The notes under the pieces: generated by a model
Told to the model about the DNA's origin: nothing
What the model saw: only the letters and a program-made list of their open reading frames with translations
The model's database searches: none
DNA from: Streptomyces sp. ERV7
GTDB lineage: Bacteria; Actinomycetota; Actinomycetes; Streptomycetales; Streptomycetaceae
Assembly (NCBI RefSeq): GCF_001653515.1
Contig: NZ_LYOY01000040.1
Span: 992,001 to 1,056,000 of the forward strand
Reading direction: 5' to 3'
Length of the DNA stretch: 64,000 nt
Position numbers and translations under genes: made by a program
In this document: positions 24,751-33,982 of the stretch, piece after piece
Layout of the letters: each line of letters begins with the position of its first letter
How positions within the stretch are numbered: the stretch's first letter is position 1

Positions 24751-26706
24751 CTAGTCCGGCTGCGGCTCGCGCCCCGCGTCCAGCGACCGCAGGGCCCGCG
24801 ACACGTCGAACGGCAGCACCGTCACCGCCACCGACGGCAGCTGCTCCAGCGCCTTGGCCATCGCCTCGCCGGTGCCCCGGTGCAGCAGCCTGCCGAGGAA
24901 ACCGGTGTACGTGCGGTGGGGGACCAGGACCGTCAGCCAGGTCCGGCCGTCCTCGGTCGTCCGGGCCGCGAGCTCCTTCATCGCGTGCCGCAGCCGCCGG
25001 TCCGGGCACTCCACCAGCTCCAGCGGCACCGAGGTCGCCGCCGTCGCCTCCCACTGCGCCGAGAGCCGGCGGGCGTGCGCCTCGTCGATCGCGAAGTGGA
25101 CCGCCCGGATCTCGTCGGGCCGCAGCTCGTGCGCGTACCGCAGCGCCTTGAGTGCCGCCAGGTCCAGCGTCTCCACCAGCACGAACACCCGATGGCGGCG
25201 TCCGTGCGGCAGATCGGCGCCCGGTGCCTGGAGGGTGCCGAGGGCCGTGGCCTCGCGCCGGTACTCGCGGTTGATCCGCGTCAGCGCCCACACTCCCAGC
25301 GGGAACACCACGACCACCAGCCAGGCGCCCTCGGTGAACTTGGTGACCGCGAAGACCAGCACCACCGCCGCCGACACCACGGCCGCGAGCCCGTTGACGG
25401 CGACCTTCGGCCGCCGGTGCCGCTCGCGCCGCCGCAGGTGGTACGCGGTGAGCCCGGCCCCGGCCATGGTGAAGGCGGTGAACACCCCGATCGCGTACAG
25501 CGCCACCAGCTTGTCGACGTTGGCGCGGGTGACGAGCAGCAGCGCCAGCGAGACGACGGTCAGCGCGAGGATCCCGTTGGAGAACGCCAGCCGGTGCCCG
25601 CGCCGGGTCAACTGCCGTGGCAGGAACCGGTCCTCGGCCACGAAGCTGGCCAGGTAGGGAAAGCCGGTGAACGGTGTGTTGGCGCCGGTGTAGAGGATCA
25701 ACGCGGTCGCGAGCTGGACGAAGACGAGCCCGGCCGTGCCCAGCGCCCCGCCGCCGAACGCGAAGTGGGCCTCCTGGGCGATGACGGTCGGGGTCCCGTC
25801 GCTGTACGGCACGGCGTGCGTGAAGTGCGCGAGCGTCGAGACGCCCAGCACCAGCACCCCGAGGACGCAGCTCATCGCGATCAGTGTGCGGCGGGCGTTG
25901 CGGCCCTGCGGCTCGCGGAACGCCGAGATGCCGTTCGAGATCGCTTCCAGACCGGTGAGCGAGGAGCCGCCGTTGGCGAACGCCCGCAGCACCATGAACA
26001 GCGACGCCCCGTACAGCCAGCCGCTGCCCGCGCTGCCCACCGGGATGGCGCCCGCCGCGTGCAGATCGGCGCGCGGCAGCCCGGAGGTGAGCCCGCGCAC
26101 GGCCGAGACGGCGAGCAGCAGCCCGACGGCCGCCATGAACAGATAGGCGGGCAGCGCGAACAGCCGCCCGGCCTCCCGCACCCCGCGCAGGTTCCCGTAC
26201 GCGAGGAAGAGGACCACCCCGACGGAGACGGGCAGTTGGAGGTGGTCCATCCCGGTCCAGCCGCCGCCCAGCAGATGCGCCAGCGAGATGATCGCGTTGG
26301 TCCCGGCCGACACCTGGACGGCGACGGTCACGATGTAGTCGACGAGCAGCGCCACGGCCGCGATCTGCGCGACGTCCGGCCCGAAGTTCTCGCGCGCCAC
26401 GACGTACGAGCCGCCGGCCCGGGTGTAGAGGGTGACGACATCGCTGTAACAGAGCGTCAGAAGCACCAGAACGAAGAGGATCGCGCCGGTCACGGGCATC
26501 AGCAGACTGAACGCCGCCGCCCCGACCACGGGCACCAGGACCCGCAGCATCTCCTCGGAGCCGTACGCCGAGGAGCTGATGCAGTCCGATGCCAGCACCC
26601 CGAGCGCGGTGCGGTTGTCGAGCTTCTCTTCGCCGATGCGCTCGGTGGTGAGCGGTTTGCCGAGCAGCCGCCGTTTGACGCGGTACGCGAGACGGTCCAT
26701 GGGCAT
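24751..26706 (-). CDS. APC family amino acid/cation permease with cytoplasmic C-terminal domain
   Basis: A 651-residue transporter with about 12 membrane helices. The helix 1 region GVLASDCISSSAYGSEEMLRVL is characteristic of this APC branch, with further helices such as VLVLLTLCYSDVVTLYTRAGGSYVVARENFG and SSLTGLEAISNGISAFREPQG. The last 150 or so residues are soluble (RHRVFVLVETLDLAALKALRYAHELRPDEIRAVHFAIDE, universal-stress-like). ATG 26706 and ATG 26700 are both possible. The gene begins right after a 24-bp perfect hairpin, so its promoter position is unclear. The substrate is not predicted. Confidence 0.88.
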   Translation of the reverse strand: MPMDRLAYRVKRRLLGKPLTTERIGEEKLDNRTALGVLASDCISSSAYGSEEMLRVLVPVVGAAAFSLLMPVTGAILFVLVLLTLCYSDVVTLYTRAGGSYVVARENFGPDVAQIAAVALLVDYIVTVAVQVSAGTNAIISLAHLLGGGWTGMDHLQLPVSVGVVLFLAYGNLRGVREAGRLFALPAYLFMAAVGLLLAVSAVRGLTSGLPRADLHAAGAIPVGSAGSGWLYGASLFMVLRAFANGGSSLTGLEAISNGISAFREPQGRNARRTLIAMSCVLGVLVLGVSTLAHFTHAVPYSDGTPTVIAQEAHFAFGGGALGTAGLVFVQLATALILYTGANTPFTGFPYLASFVAEDRFLPRQLTRRGHRLAFSNGILALTVVSLALLLVTRANVDKLVALYAIGVFTAFTMAGAGLTAYHLRRRERHRRPKVAVNGLAAVVSAAVVLVFAVTKFTEGAWLVVVVFPLGVWALTRINREYRREATALGTLQAPGADLPHGRRHRVFVLVETLDLAALKALRYAHELRPDEIRAVHFAIDEAHARRLSAQWEATAATSVPLELVECPDRRLRHAMKELAARTTEDGRTWLTVLVPHRTYTGFLGRLLHRGTGEAMAKALEQLPSVAVTVLPFDVSRALRSLDAGREPQPD

Positions 26707-26767
26707 ATCAGTACGGGTGCCCGGCCGGGGGTCCGCGCAGACTCCCCGGCCGGGCACCCGTACTGAT
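26707..26767 (-). terminator. Long perfect stem-loop after the kor genes
   Basis: A perfect 24-bp stem (26707-26730 with 26744-26767) with a 13-base loop. It starts 22 bases beyond the korB stop codon, as expected for the terminator of the kor operon, and ends at the permease start codon. No T run follows. Confidence 0.65.
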
Positions 26768-26789
26768 TCAGGTTGCCCTCGCGCGGGCC

Positions 26790-27520
26790 CTAACCGGTGA
26801 CGGCCCAGGTGTCGTTGCCGGTGAGGAGGGTGCTGAGGTCGCCCTTGCCGTGCTGGTGGATCGCGGTGTCGAGCTGGTCGGCCATCTGTGTGTCGTAGAC
26901 GGGGCGGTCGCGGCGGCCTGGCGCAGGGTCTCGGTGAGGTGCTTGCGGTCGGAGTCGATGGTGCGGGCCACGAAGGAGGCCTCGGCTCCGAGTGCGAGGG
27001 AGACGGGGTTGAAGGGTGCGTCGAGGGAGCCCATCGGCGTCGACTTGGTGATCTTGCCGACCTCGGAGGTGGGTGAGTACTGGCCCTTGGTGAGTCCGTA
27101 GATCCGGTTGTTGAAGAGGAGGATCTTGAGGTTGACGTTGCGGCGCAGGGCGTGGATGAGGTGGTTGCCGCCGATGGAGAGGGCGTCGCCGTCTCCGGTG
27201 ACCACCCACACGCTCAGATCGCGCCGCGAGGTGGCGAGGCCGGTGGCGATGGCGGGGGCGCGGCCGTGGATGGAGTGCATCCCGTAGGTGTTCATGTAGT
27301 AGGGGAAGCGGCTGGAGCAGCCGATGCCGGAGACGAAGACGATGTTCTCTTTGGCGAGGCCGAGTTCGGGCATGAAGCCCTGGACGGCGGCGAGGACGGC
27401 GTAGTCGCCGCAGCCGGGGCACCAGCGCACTTCCTGGTCGGACTTGAAGTCCTTCATGGACTGCTTGGCCTCGGCCTTGGGCACCAGGGAGAGCAGGGTA
27501 CGTGCCGTCGTCTCAGACAT
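26790..27520 (-). pseudogene. korB: 2-oxoglutarate:ferredoxin oxidoreductase beta subunit, internally deleted and frameshifted
   Basis: KorB binds thiamine diphosphate and an iron-sulfur cluster. The start (ATG 27520) and the first 200 residues are normal: WCPGCGDYAVLAAVQGF, SGIGCSSRFPYYMNTYG, WVVTGDGDALSIGGNHLIHALRRN, LLFNNRIYGLTKGQYSPTS. After LTETLRQAAA the frame breaks (about 26910-26915). One frame over it resumes at the normal KorB end, RPVYDTQMADQLDTA...TGNDTWAVTG, with a stop at 26790. About 115-120 residues, including the stretch with the fourth cluster cysteine (YQNCN in relatives), are missing. In the original frame translation continues to 26768. The subunit is probably non-functional unless this is an assembly fault. 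Confidence 0.8.
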
Positions 27521-29788
27521 TGATGGCCTCCTTGAGGGCCTCCGCGAGCTGCGCGGCTTTGAACGGCATTCCGTTGACCTGGGTGTATGACTGCGCGTCG
27601 ACCACGTACTTCGCGCGGATGAGGGTGGCGAGCTGGCCGAGGTTCATCTCGGGGACGACGACGGTGTCGTAATGCCTCAGCACCTCGCCGAGGTTGCGGG
27701 GGAAGGGGTTGAGGTGGCGCAGATGGGCCTGCGCGATGGGCAGGCCCTCGGCGCGCAGGCGGCGGACGGCGGCGGTGATGGGTCCGTAGGTGGAGCCCCA
27801 GCCGATGACGAGGGTGCGGGCCTGGTCCGGGTCGTCGACGGCCAGGTCGGGGACCTCGATGCCGTCGATCTTGGCCTGGCGGGTGCGGACCATGAGTTCG
27901 TGGTTGGCGGGGTCGTAGGAGATGTTGCCGGTGCCGTCCTGCTTTTCGATGCCGCCGATGCGGTGTTCGAGGCCCGGTGTGCCCGGCAGGGCCCAGGGGC
28001 GGGCGAGGGTGTGGGGGTCGCGTTTGTACGGTTGCGGGGGAAGGGGTTGAGGTGGCGCAGATGGGCCTGCGCGATGGGCAGGCCCTCGGTGCGCAGGCGG
28101 CGGACGGCGGCGGTGATGGGTCCGTAGGTGGAGCCCCAGCCGATGACGAGGGTGCGGGCCTGGTCCGGGTCGTCGACGGCCAGGTCGGGGACCTCGATGC
28201 CGTCGATCTTGGCCTGGCGGGTGCGGACCATGAGTTCGTGGTTGGCGGGGTCGTAGGAGATGTTGCCGGTGCCGTCCTGTTTTTCGATGCCGCCGATGCG
28301 GTGTTCGAGGCCCGGTGTGCCCGGTACTGCCCAGGGGCGGGCGAGGGTGTGGGGGTCGCGTTTGTACGGCCAGAACACCTCGGTGCCGTCGGCCAGGGTG
28401 TGGTTGGGCACGGTGGCGAACTGGACGCGGAGGTCGGGTAGTTCGTCGGTGTCCGGGATGCGCCACGGCTCGGATCCGTTGGCGAGGTAGCCGTCGGAGA
28501 GGAGGAAGACGGGGGTGCGGTAGGTCAGGGCGATGCGGGCGGCGTCCAGGGCCGCGTCGAAGCAGTCGGCGGGGGTCTTGGGTGCCACGATGGGGACCGG
28601 GGCTTCGCCGTTGCGTCCGTACATCGCTTGCAGCAGGTCGGCTTGTTCGGTCTTGGTGGGCAGGCCGGTGGAGGGGCCGCCGCGCTGGATGTCCACCACC
28701 AGCAGGGGCAGCTCCAGTGACACGGCGAGGCCGATGGTCTCGGACTTGAGGGCGACGCCGGGGCCGGAGGTGGTGGTGACGGCGAGCGAGCCGCCGAAGG
28801 CGGCGCCGAGTGCGGCGCCGATGCCGGCGATCTCGTCCTCGGCCTGGAAGGTGCGGACGCCGAAGTTCTTGTGCCTGGACAGCTCGTGGAGGATGTCCGA
28901 GGCCGGGGTGATCGGGTACGAGCCCAGATAGAGCGGCAGATCGGCCTGGCGGGAGGCGGCGATCAGTCCGTAGGCGAGGGCCAGGTTGCCGGAGATGTTG
29001 CGGTAGGTGCCGGTCGCAAAGGCGCGGGTGGCGGGGGCGACTTCGTAGGAGACGGCGAAGTCCTCGGTGGTCTCCCCGAAGTTCCAGCCGGCGCGGAAGG
29101 CCGTCACGTTGGCTTCGGCGATCTCGGGCTTCTTGGCGAACTTCTGCCGCAGGAAGGCTTCGGTGGCCTCGGTGGGCCGGTGATACATCCAGCTCAGCAG
29201 GCCCAGCGCGAACATGTTCTTGGAGCGCTCGGCCTCCTTGCGGGGCAGCCCGAATTCCTTGAGGGCTTCCACGGTGAGGGTGGTCAGCGGCACGGGGTGG
29301 ACGTTGTAGGCCTCCAGGGTGCCGTCCTCGAGCGGGGAGGTGGCGTATCCGACCTTGGCCATGGGGCGTTTGGTGAACTCGTCGGTGTTGACGATGATGT
29401 CGGCGCCGCGCGGCACGTCCGCGAGGTTGGCCTTGAGGGCCGCCGGGTTCATGGCGACCAGCACGTTGGGTGCGTCGCCGGGGGTGAGGATGTCGTGGTC
29501 GGCGAAGTGGAGCTGGAAGCTGGAGACACCGGGCAGGGTTCCGGCAGGGGCCCGGATCTCGGCCGGGAAGTTCGGCAGGGTGGACAGATCGTTGCCGAAC
29601 GAGGCGGTCTCCGAGGTGAACCGGTCACCCGTGAGCTGCATGCCGTCACCCGAATCACCCGCGAAACGGATGATCACCCGGTCGAGGCGCTTGACCTCTT
29701 TATGACCCGCGGGTTTGCGCTGCTCGCCGACGACGGCCTCTTCGGCCCCGTCTGCCTGCTCGGCTGACGTACTGACCTGGCTGGTCAC
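27513..29788 (-). pseudogene. korA: 2-oxoglutarate:ferredoxin oxidoreductase alpha subunit, disrupted by a 338-bp tandem duplication
   Basis: KorA carries the fused gamma and alpha domains: DRVIIRFAGDSGDGMQLTGDRFTSE (gamma), then YPITPASDILHELSRHKNFG and QAEDEIAGIGAALGAAFGG (alpha, pyrimidine-domain). GTG 29788 follows AGGGAGGT. A 338-bp segment (GGIEKQDGTGNISYDPANHE region) occurs twice, 28030-28367 and 27692-28029, about 98.5% identical. Because 338 is not a multiple of three, the frame is lost after NPFPRN at the end of the first copy. The second copy and the true C-terminus (LGEVLRHYDTVVVPEMNLGQL...EAINV) lie in another frame, ending at 27513 and overlapping korB by 8 bases. Confidence 0.82.
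27692..28369. repeat. 338-bp imperfect tandem duplication in korA
   Basis: Bases 27692-28029 repeat at 28030-28367 with a constant offset of 338. I count five differences (for example GGCGCG/GGTGCG, TGCTTTT/TGTTTTT, GGCAGGGCCC/GGTACTGCCC). The junction shows only 1-3 bases of shared sequence. Confidence 0.9.
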
Positions 29789-30038
29789 TGAACTGGACCT
29801 CCCTGGGACGGGCTGCTCGGGCGCGCCCGGAGAACCGGTCGCTCCAAAGTCCACCCTACGTCGGTAAGGGTCGCCTTCCTTGGATGGATCGCATCCTGGA
29901 CGCCCTTGTGAGATGGTCCAATGCCCCGGTTTGTCATATTTCAGTCGCCCCCCGGCTCCTTCTGGTAAGACGCCCCTCGCTCGGTCTTTGGTTCTAGGCC
30001 CCGCCCCCGCCGGACTCATCTGACAGGGTGTCAGGTGT

Positions 30039-30698
30039 TCAGGAATTGAGATAGGTCAGCACCGCGAGTACCCGCCGGTGGTCGCCGTCACTTGGGGAGA
30101 GGCCCAGCTTGAGAAAGATGTTGCTCACGTGCTTCTCGACGGCTCCGTCGCTCACGACCAGCTGTTTCGCGATCGCGTTGTTGGTGCGCCCCTCGGCCAT
30201 CAGGCCGAGGACCTCGCGCTCGCGCGGTGTGAGCCCGGCCAGGACGTCCTGCTTGCGGCTGCGGCCGAGCAGCTGGGCCACCACCTCGGGGTCCAGGGCG
30301 GTACCGCCCCGGGCGACCCTTACGACGGCGTCCACGAACTCCCTGACCTCGGCGACGCGGTCCTTGAGCAGATAGCCCACGCCGCGGCTGGAACCGGCCA
30401 GCAGTTCGGTGGCGTACCGCTCCTCCACGTACTGCGACAGGACGAGCACCCCGATGCCCGGGTACAGCTTCCGCAGCAGCACCGCGGCGCGTACGCCCTC
30501 GTCGGTGTGGGTCGGCGGCATCCGTACGTCCGCGACCACCACGTCCGGCAGCGCGTTCTGGTCGGCGAGCTCACCGACGGTCTTGACCAGCGCGTCTCCG
30601 TCGCCGACCCCGGCGACGACGTCGTGCCCCCGGTCGGTCAGCAGGCGGGTCAGTCCCTCCCGAAGCAGTACTGAATCCTCGGCGATGACGACCCGCAC
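30039..30698 (-). CDS. NarL/LuxR family two-component response regulator
   Basis: A 219-residue response regulator. The receiver domain shows RVVIAEDSVLLREGL (acidic pocket) and DVVVADVRMPP (phospho-acceptor Asp about 55), VLVLSQYVEERYA (switch Ser/Thr) and YLLKDRV (conserved Lys). The C-terminal LuxR helix-turn-helix is LAGLTPREREVLGLMAEGRTNNAIAKQLVVSDGAVEKHVSNIFLKLGL. GTG 30698 follows GGAGGACAGG. No sensor kinase gene is adjacent, so it is an orphan here. Confidence 0.92.
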   Translation of the reverse strand: MRVVIAEDSVLLREGLTRLLTDRGHDVVAGVGDGDALVKTVGELADQNALPDVVVADVRMPPTHTDEGVRAAVLLRKLYPGIGVLVLSQYVEERYATELLAGSSRGVGYLLKDRVAEVREFVDAVVRVARGGTALDPEVVAQLLGRSRKQDVLAGLTPREREVLGLMAEGRTNNAIAKQLVVSDGAVEKHVSNIFLKLGLSPSDGDHRRVLAVLTYLNS

Positions 30699-30754
30699 CC
30701 TGTCCTCCACGATCTGCAGCCCCCCGGCTCGGTGTTGCTCGGCGTTGCTCGACA

Positions 30755-31027
30755 GTGCACACCCGACGGCTGTGCCCACGCCAAGCATCCCAGCATTCGG
30801 ACCGGGCTGCGGGGAATCCGGGGGGCGGGGAGATCGCCGCGGCCCGCAAGACAGCCGAGAAGCTCGCCGCGGCGGAAGCCGCCGAGGCAGCCGATGCCGC
30901 GGGGACAGCAGATGCCGCTGAGGCAGCCGATGCAGCTCCGGCCGGCCCAGCCACCCCAGCCGGCCCAGCCGGCCCAGCCACTCCGGCCGCCGAAGGCGCC
31001 CCCGAGGCCGAGGAGGGCCAGGCATGA
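30755..31027 (+). CDS. Small Ala/Pro-rich protein, possibly the tail of a truncated NuoI
   Basis: The frame encodes a 90-residue low-complexity protein (GEIAAARKTAEKLAAAEAAE, then Ala/Pro repeats). Its stop codon overlaps the nuoJ start (ATGA), as expected for an upstream gene of the same operon. Streptomyces NuoI-type proteins can end in such Ala/Glu/Pro tails and nuoI normally precedes nuoJ, so this may be all that remains of a nuoI paralogue. No iron-sulfur cysteine motifs are left. The start (GTG 30755) is uncertain and the protein may not be made. Confidence 0.35.
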   Translation: MHTRRLCPRQASQHSDRAAGNPGGGEIAAARKTAEKLAAAEAAEAADAAGTADAAEAADAAPAGPATPAGPAGPATPAAEGAPEAEEGQA

Positions 31028-31623
31028 TGCTCCTCGCAGGCGGTCACCACCCGGTGCACCACGGCTTCCTCTCCCCGACCGGGGTCGAGATCGCGTTCCT
31101 CCTCGTCGGCGCGGTCACCTTCGGCGCCGCCGTCCTCACGGTCACGACCAAGCAGCTGGTGCACGCCGCCCTCTGGCTGGTCGTGGCGCTCGGCGGCATC
31201 GCCGTCGAGTACCTCCTGCTCACCGCGGAGTTCATCGCCTGGGTGCAGGTACTGATCTACGTCGGTTCCGTCGTCGTCCTCCTCCTGTTCGGACTGATGC
31301 TCACCAAGGCGCCGATCGGCCGCTCCCCGGACGCCGACTCCGGCAACCGATGGGCCGCCCTCGTCGTCGCCCTGGCCGCCGCCGGTTCCCTCCTCTGGGT
31401 CGTCGTGGACGCCTTCCGTACGACCTGGATCAACCTGGACGGACCCGGCCAGGGCTCGACCAAGGTCTCCGGCTCGATCCTGTTCCGCCACTGGGTGCTG
31501 CCGTTCGAAGCGCTCTCCGTCCTCCTTCTCGCCGCCCTCGTCGGCGCGATCGTCATGTCCCGCAAGAGCGGCGACGCGAGCGGTACTCCCGGCGACGCCC
31601 CCAGAGACAAGGAGCAGCGCTGA
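31024..31623 (+). CDS. nuoJ: NADH-quinone oxidoreductase subunit J, second copy
   Basis: NuoJ is a membrane subunit of complex I. The 199-residue protein has about five helices, with the signature VEIAFLLVGAVTFGAAVLTVTTKQLVHAALWLVVALGGIAVEYLLLTAEFIAWVQVLIYVGSVVVLLLFGLML. It starts the second, partial set of complex I genes, nuoJ-K-L-M-N. The start overlaps the preceding small frame by 4 bases and its stop touches the nuoK start (TGATG). Confidence 0.93.
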   Translation: MMLLAGGHHPVHHGFLSPTGVEIAFLLVGAVTFGAAVLTVTTKQLVHAALWLVVALGGIAVEYLLLTAEFIAWVQVLIYVGSVVVLLLFGLMLTKAPIGRSPDADSGNRWAALVVALAAAGSLLWVVVDAFRTTWINLDGPGQGSTKVSGSILFRHWVLPFEALSVLLLAALVGAIVMSRKSGDASGTPGDAPRDKEQR

Positions 31624-31982
31624 TGCACCTGATCTATCCGGCCGCGCTCGCCGTCCTCCTCTTCTGCACCGGTGTGTACGGAGTGCTCGCGCGCCGCAAC
31701 GCGATCCTCGTCCTGATGTCCGTCGAGCTGATGCTCAACGCCGTCAACCTCAACCTCGTCGCCTTCGACGTCTGGCTGCGCGACACCCTCCACGGCGGAC
31801 AGGCGCTCACCCTGTTCACCATCGCCATCGCCGCCGCCGAGATCGGCATCGGTCTGGCGATCGTCCTGGCGGTGTACCGCAACCGGGGCACCTCGGACAT
31901 CGACAAGCTCCGCGACACCGCCGAGGGCTCCGGCCCCGACGACCCCGCCGCCCCGGCACAGAAGGCTGAGGCCGCCGCGTGA
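31623..31982 (+). CDS. nuoK: NADH-quinone oxidoreductase subunit K, second copy
   Basis: NuoK paralogue with the family core ARRNAILVLMSVELMLNAVNLNLVAF and the second glutamate helix LFTIAIAAAEIGIGLAIVLAV. It has 119 residues, including an extra Ala/Pro-rich tail. ATG 31623 shares one base with the nuoJ stop, and its own stop overlaps the next GTG by 4 bases, so the genes are translationally coupled. Confidence 0.93.
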   Translation: MHLIYPAALAVLLFCTGVYGVLARRNAILVLMSVELMLNAVNLNLVAFDVWLRDTLHGGQALTLFTIAIAAAEIGIGLAIVLAVYRNRGTSDIDKLRDTAEGSGPDDPAAPAQKAEAAA

Positions 31983-33979
31983 CCACCACGACCCTCGCCG
32001 TCCTCGTCCCCCTCCTTCCGTTCCTGGGCGCGGCCGCCGGACTTCTGCTCGGCCGCACCGCTCCCGGTTATGTACGCCCGCTGGCCGTACTGCCGACGCT
32101 GGCCGCGTTCGTCCTCGCGGTGGTCGTCGCCGTGGACCAGGGCGGCGGCAAGTCGATCGACGCCTCCAGGCGGCTCACCCCGACCGGGTCCGTTCCCATC
32201 GACCTCGCCCTGCACCTCGACGGCTTCGCCGCCCTCGTCGCCGTCCTGGTCGGCCTGGTGGCCACCTGTGTGCAGCTGTATTCGACCGGGTACCTGCGCG
32301 ACGACCCGCGCTACCCCTCGTACGCCGCTCTCGTCTCCCTCTTCACCTCCGCGATGCTGCTCGTCGTCTACTCCGGCGACCTGATGGTGCTGCTGGTCGG
32401 CTGGGAGATCATGGGCATCTGCTCGTACTTCCTGGTCGGCCACTACTGGGAGACCCCCGAAGCCCGGGCCGCCTCCCTGAAGGCCTTCCTGGTCACCAAG
32501 CTCGGTGACGTCCCCTTCCTGATCGGTCTGTTCGCGCTGGCCACCGACGCCGGTACGTTCCGGATCACCGGGGTCGTCCAGGCCGCCCTCACCGGCGGGA
32601 TCGACCACCCCACGCTGATCGCCCTGCTGCTCCTCGCCGGTGTGGCGGGCAAGTCCGCGCAGTTCCCGCTGCACACCTGGCTCCCCGACGCGATGGCGGG
32701 CCCGACCCCCGTCTCCGCGTTGATCCACGCCGCGACGATGGTCGCGGCCGGCATCTACTTCGTGGCCCGTCTCCTGCCCGTCTTCGCGGCCTCGGCGGCC
32801 GCGCTGACCGTGCTCGCCGTGATGGCCGCCGTCACGATGGTCGGCTCGGCCCTGGCCGCCCTCGCGCAGGACGACATCAAGCGCGTCCTCGCCTACTCGA
32901 CGATCGGTCAGCTCGGCTACATGTCCGGCGCCCTGGCCGTCGGCGACCGCGGCGCCGCCGTTTTCCACCTCCTGTCCCACGGCGCCTTCAAGGCGCTGCT
33001 GTTCCTCGCGGCCGGCGTGATCATCCATGCGGCCGGCACCAACTCGCTGTCCGCCATGTCCCGCATGGACGGCCTCGCCAAGCGCATCCCCGACGCGTTC
33101 TGGACGATGACCGTCGCCCTGCTCGCGCTCTCCGCGATCCCTCCCTTCGCCGGCTTCTTCTCCAAGGAAGCGGTCCTGTCGGCCGCCGAGCACACCGCCG
33201 TCGGCGACAGCACGGTCGCCCCGCAGGGCACCGGCTGGATCGTGCTGATCGCCGGTCTGCTGACCGCCCTGCTCACCGCCGCGTACGCCACCCGCCTGTG
33301 GCTGATGGCCTTCCGGGGCAAGGGCTCACCCGCCCCGGACCACGGCCGCCAGCCGGTCGCCATGAACGCCGTCCTGTGGGTGCTCGCCATCCCGTCGCTC
33401 GCCTTCGGCCTCACCACCGGCTACCTCGACGACTGGTTCGACGGCCACGCGCTCACCCCGGCCCTGACGACCTCGGTGCTCTCGACCGGCGTCGCCCTGG
33501 TCGGCGGACTCGTCACCTACGCCACCTGGCGGCACACCAGCGCCCTGGCCGCGCGCACCCCGATCGGCGCGGTCGCCGCCCACCCGGAGGCGGACGGAGG
33601 CCTGGTCGAGGAAGAGGCCATCGCCAGCCACACACCGGTCTACGGCGACATCGCCTCGGCGGAAGACCCGGCCGACCCGGGCCGTCTGCTGCTCGGCCCG
33701 CTGCACCGCCACGCGGCCACCGGCTTCCACCTCGACGCGGTCTACCGGACGCTGTTCGTCCGCCCCGTGCTCGCCGCCGCCTCCCTGGTCCGCTTCCTGG
33801 ACCGCGAGGTCGTCGACACGTACGTACAGGGCGCGGGCGCCCTTCCCCGCTGGCTGGGCGCGGCCGTCCGCAAGGCCCAGACCGGCAATGTGCAGACCTA
33901 TCTCAGCGCGCTGCTCGCGGGCTCCGCCGTCCTGGCGCTCGTCGCCGTCGTCCTTGCCAACGCCAACGCCGGATCGTGA
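31979..33979 (+). CDS. nuoL: NADH-quinone oxidoreductase subunit L, second copy
   Basis: NuoL paralogue of 666 residues. It has the proton-channel glutamate in LLVGWEIMGICSYFLVGHYW, the lysine in GKSAQFPLHTWLPDAM, HAATMVAAGIYFVARLLPVF and QDDIKRVLAYSTIGQLGYM. The C-terminal lateral helix region is present (HAATGFHLDAVYRTLFVRPV onward). The sequence is clearly diverged from the first NuoL (261-2144), so this is an old paralogue and not a recent duplication. Confidence 0.95.
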   Translation: MTTTTLAVLVPLLPFLGAAAGLLLGRTAPGYVRPLAVLPTLAAFVLAVVVAVDQGGGKSIDASRRLTPTGSVPIDLALHLDGFAALVAVLVGLVATCVQLYSTGYLRDDPRYPSYAALVSLFTSAMLLVVYSGDLMVLLVGWEIMGICSYFLVGHYWETPEARAASLKAFLVTKLGDVPFLIGLFALATDAGTFRITGVVQAALTGGIDHPTLIALLLLAGVAGKSAQFPLHTWLPDAMAGPTPVSALIHAATMVAAGIYFVARLLPVFAASAAALTVLAVMAAVTMVGSALAALAQDDIKRVLAYSTIGQLGYMSGALAVGDRGAAVFHLLSHGAFKALLFLAAGVIIHAAGTNSLSAMSRMDGLAKRIPDAFWTMTVALLALSAIPPFAGFFSKEAVLSAAEHTAVGDSTVAPQGTGWIVLIAGLLTALLTAAYATRLWLMAFRGKGSPAPDHGRQPVAMNAVLWVLAIPSLAFGLTTGYLDDWFDGHALTPALTTSVLSTGVALVGGLVTYATWRHTSALAARTPIGAVAAHPEADGGLVEEEAIASHTPVYGDIASAEDPADPGRLLLGPLHRHAATGFHLDAVYRTLFVRPVLAAASLVRFLDREVVDTYVQGAGALPRWLGAAVRKAQTGNVQTYLSALLAGSAVLALVAVVLANANAGS

Positions 33980-33982
33980 GCC

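Noticed and set aside
24880..26766. 628-codon plus-strand frame opposite the APC permease
   Set aside because: Antisense shadow with His/Gln/Arg-rich content. The permease on the other strand has clear membrane helices and motifs.
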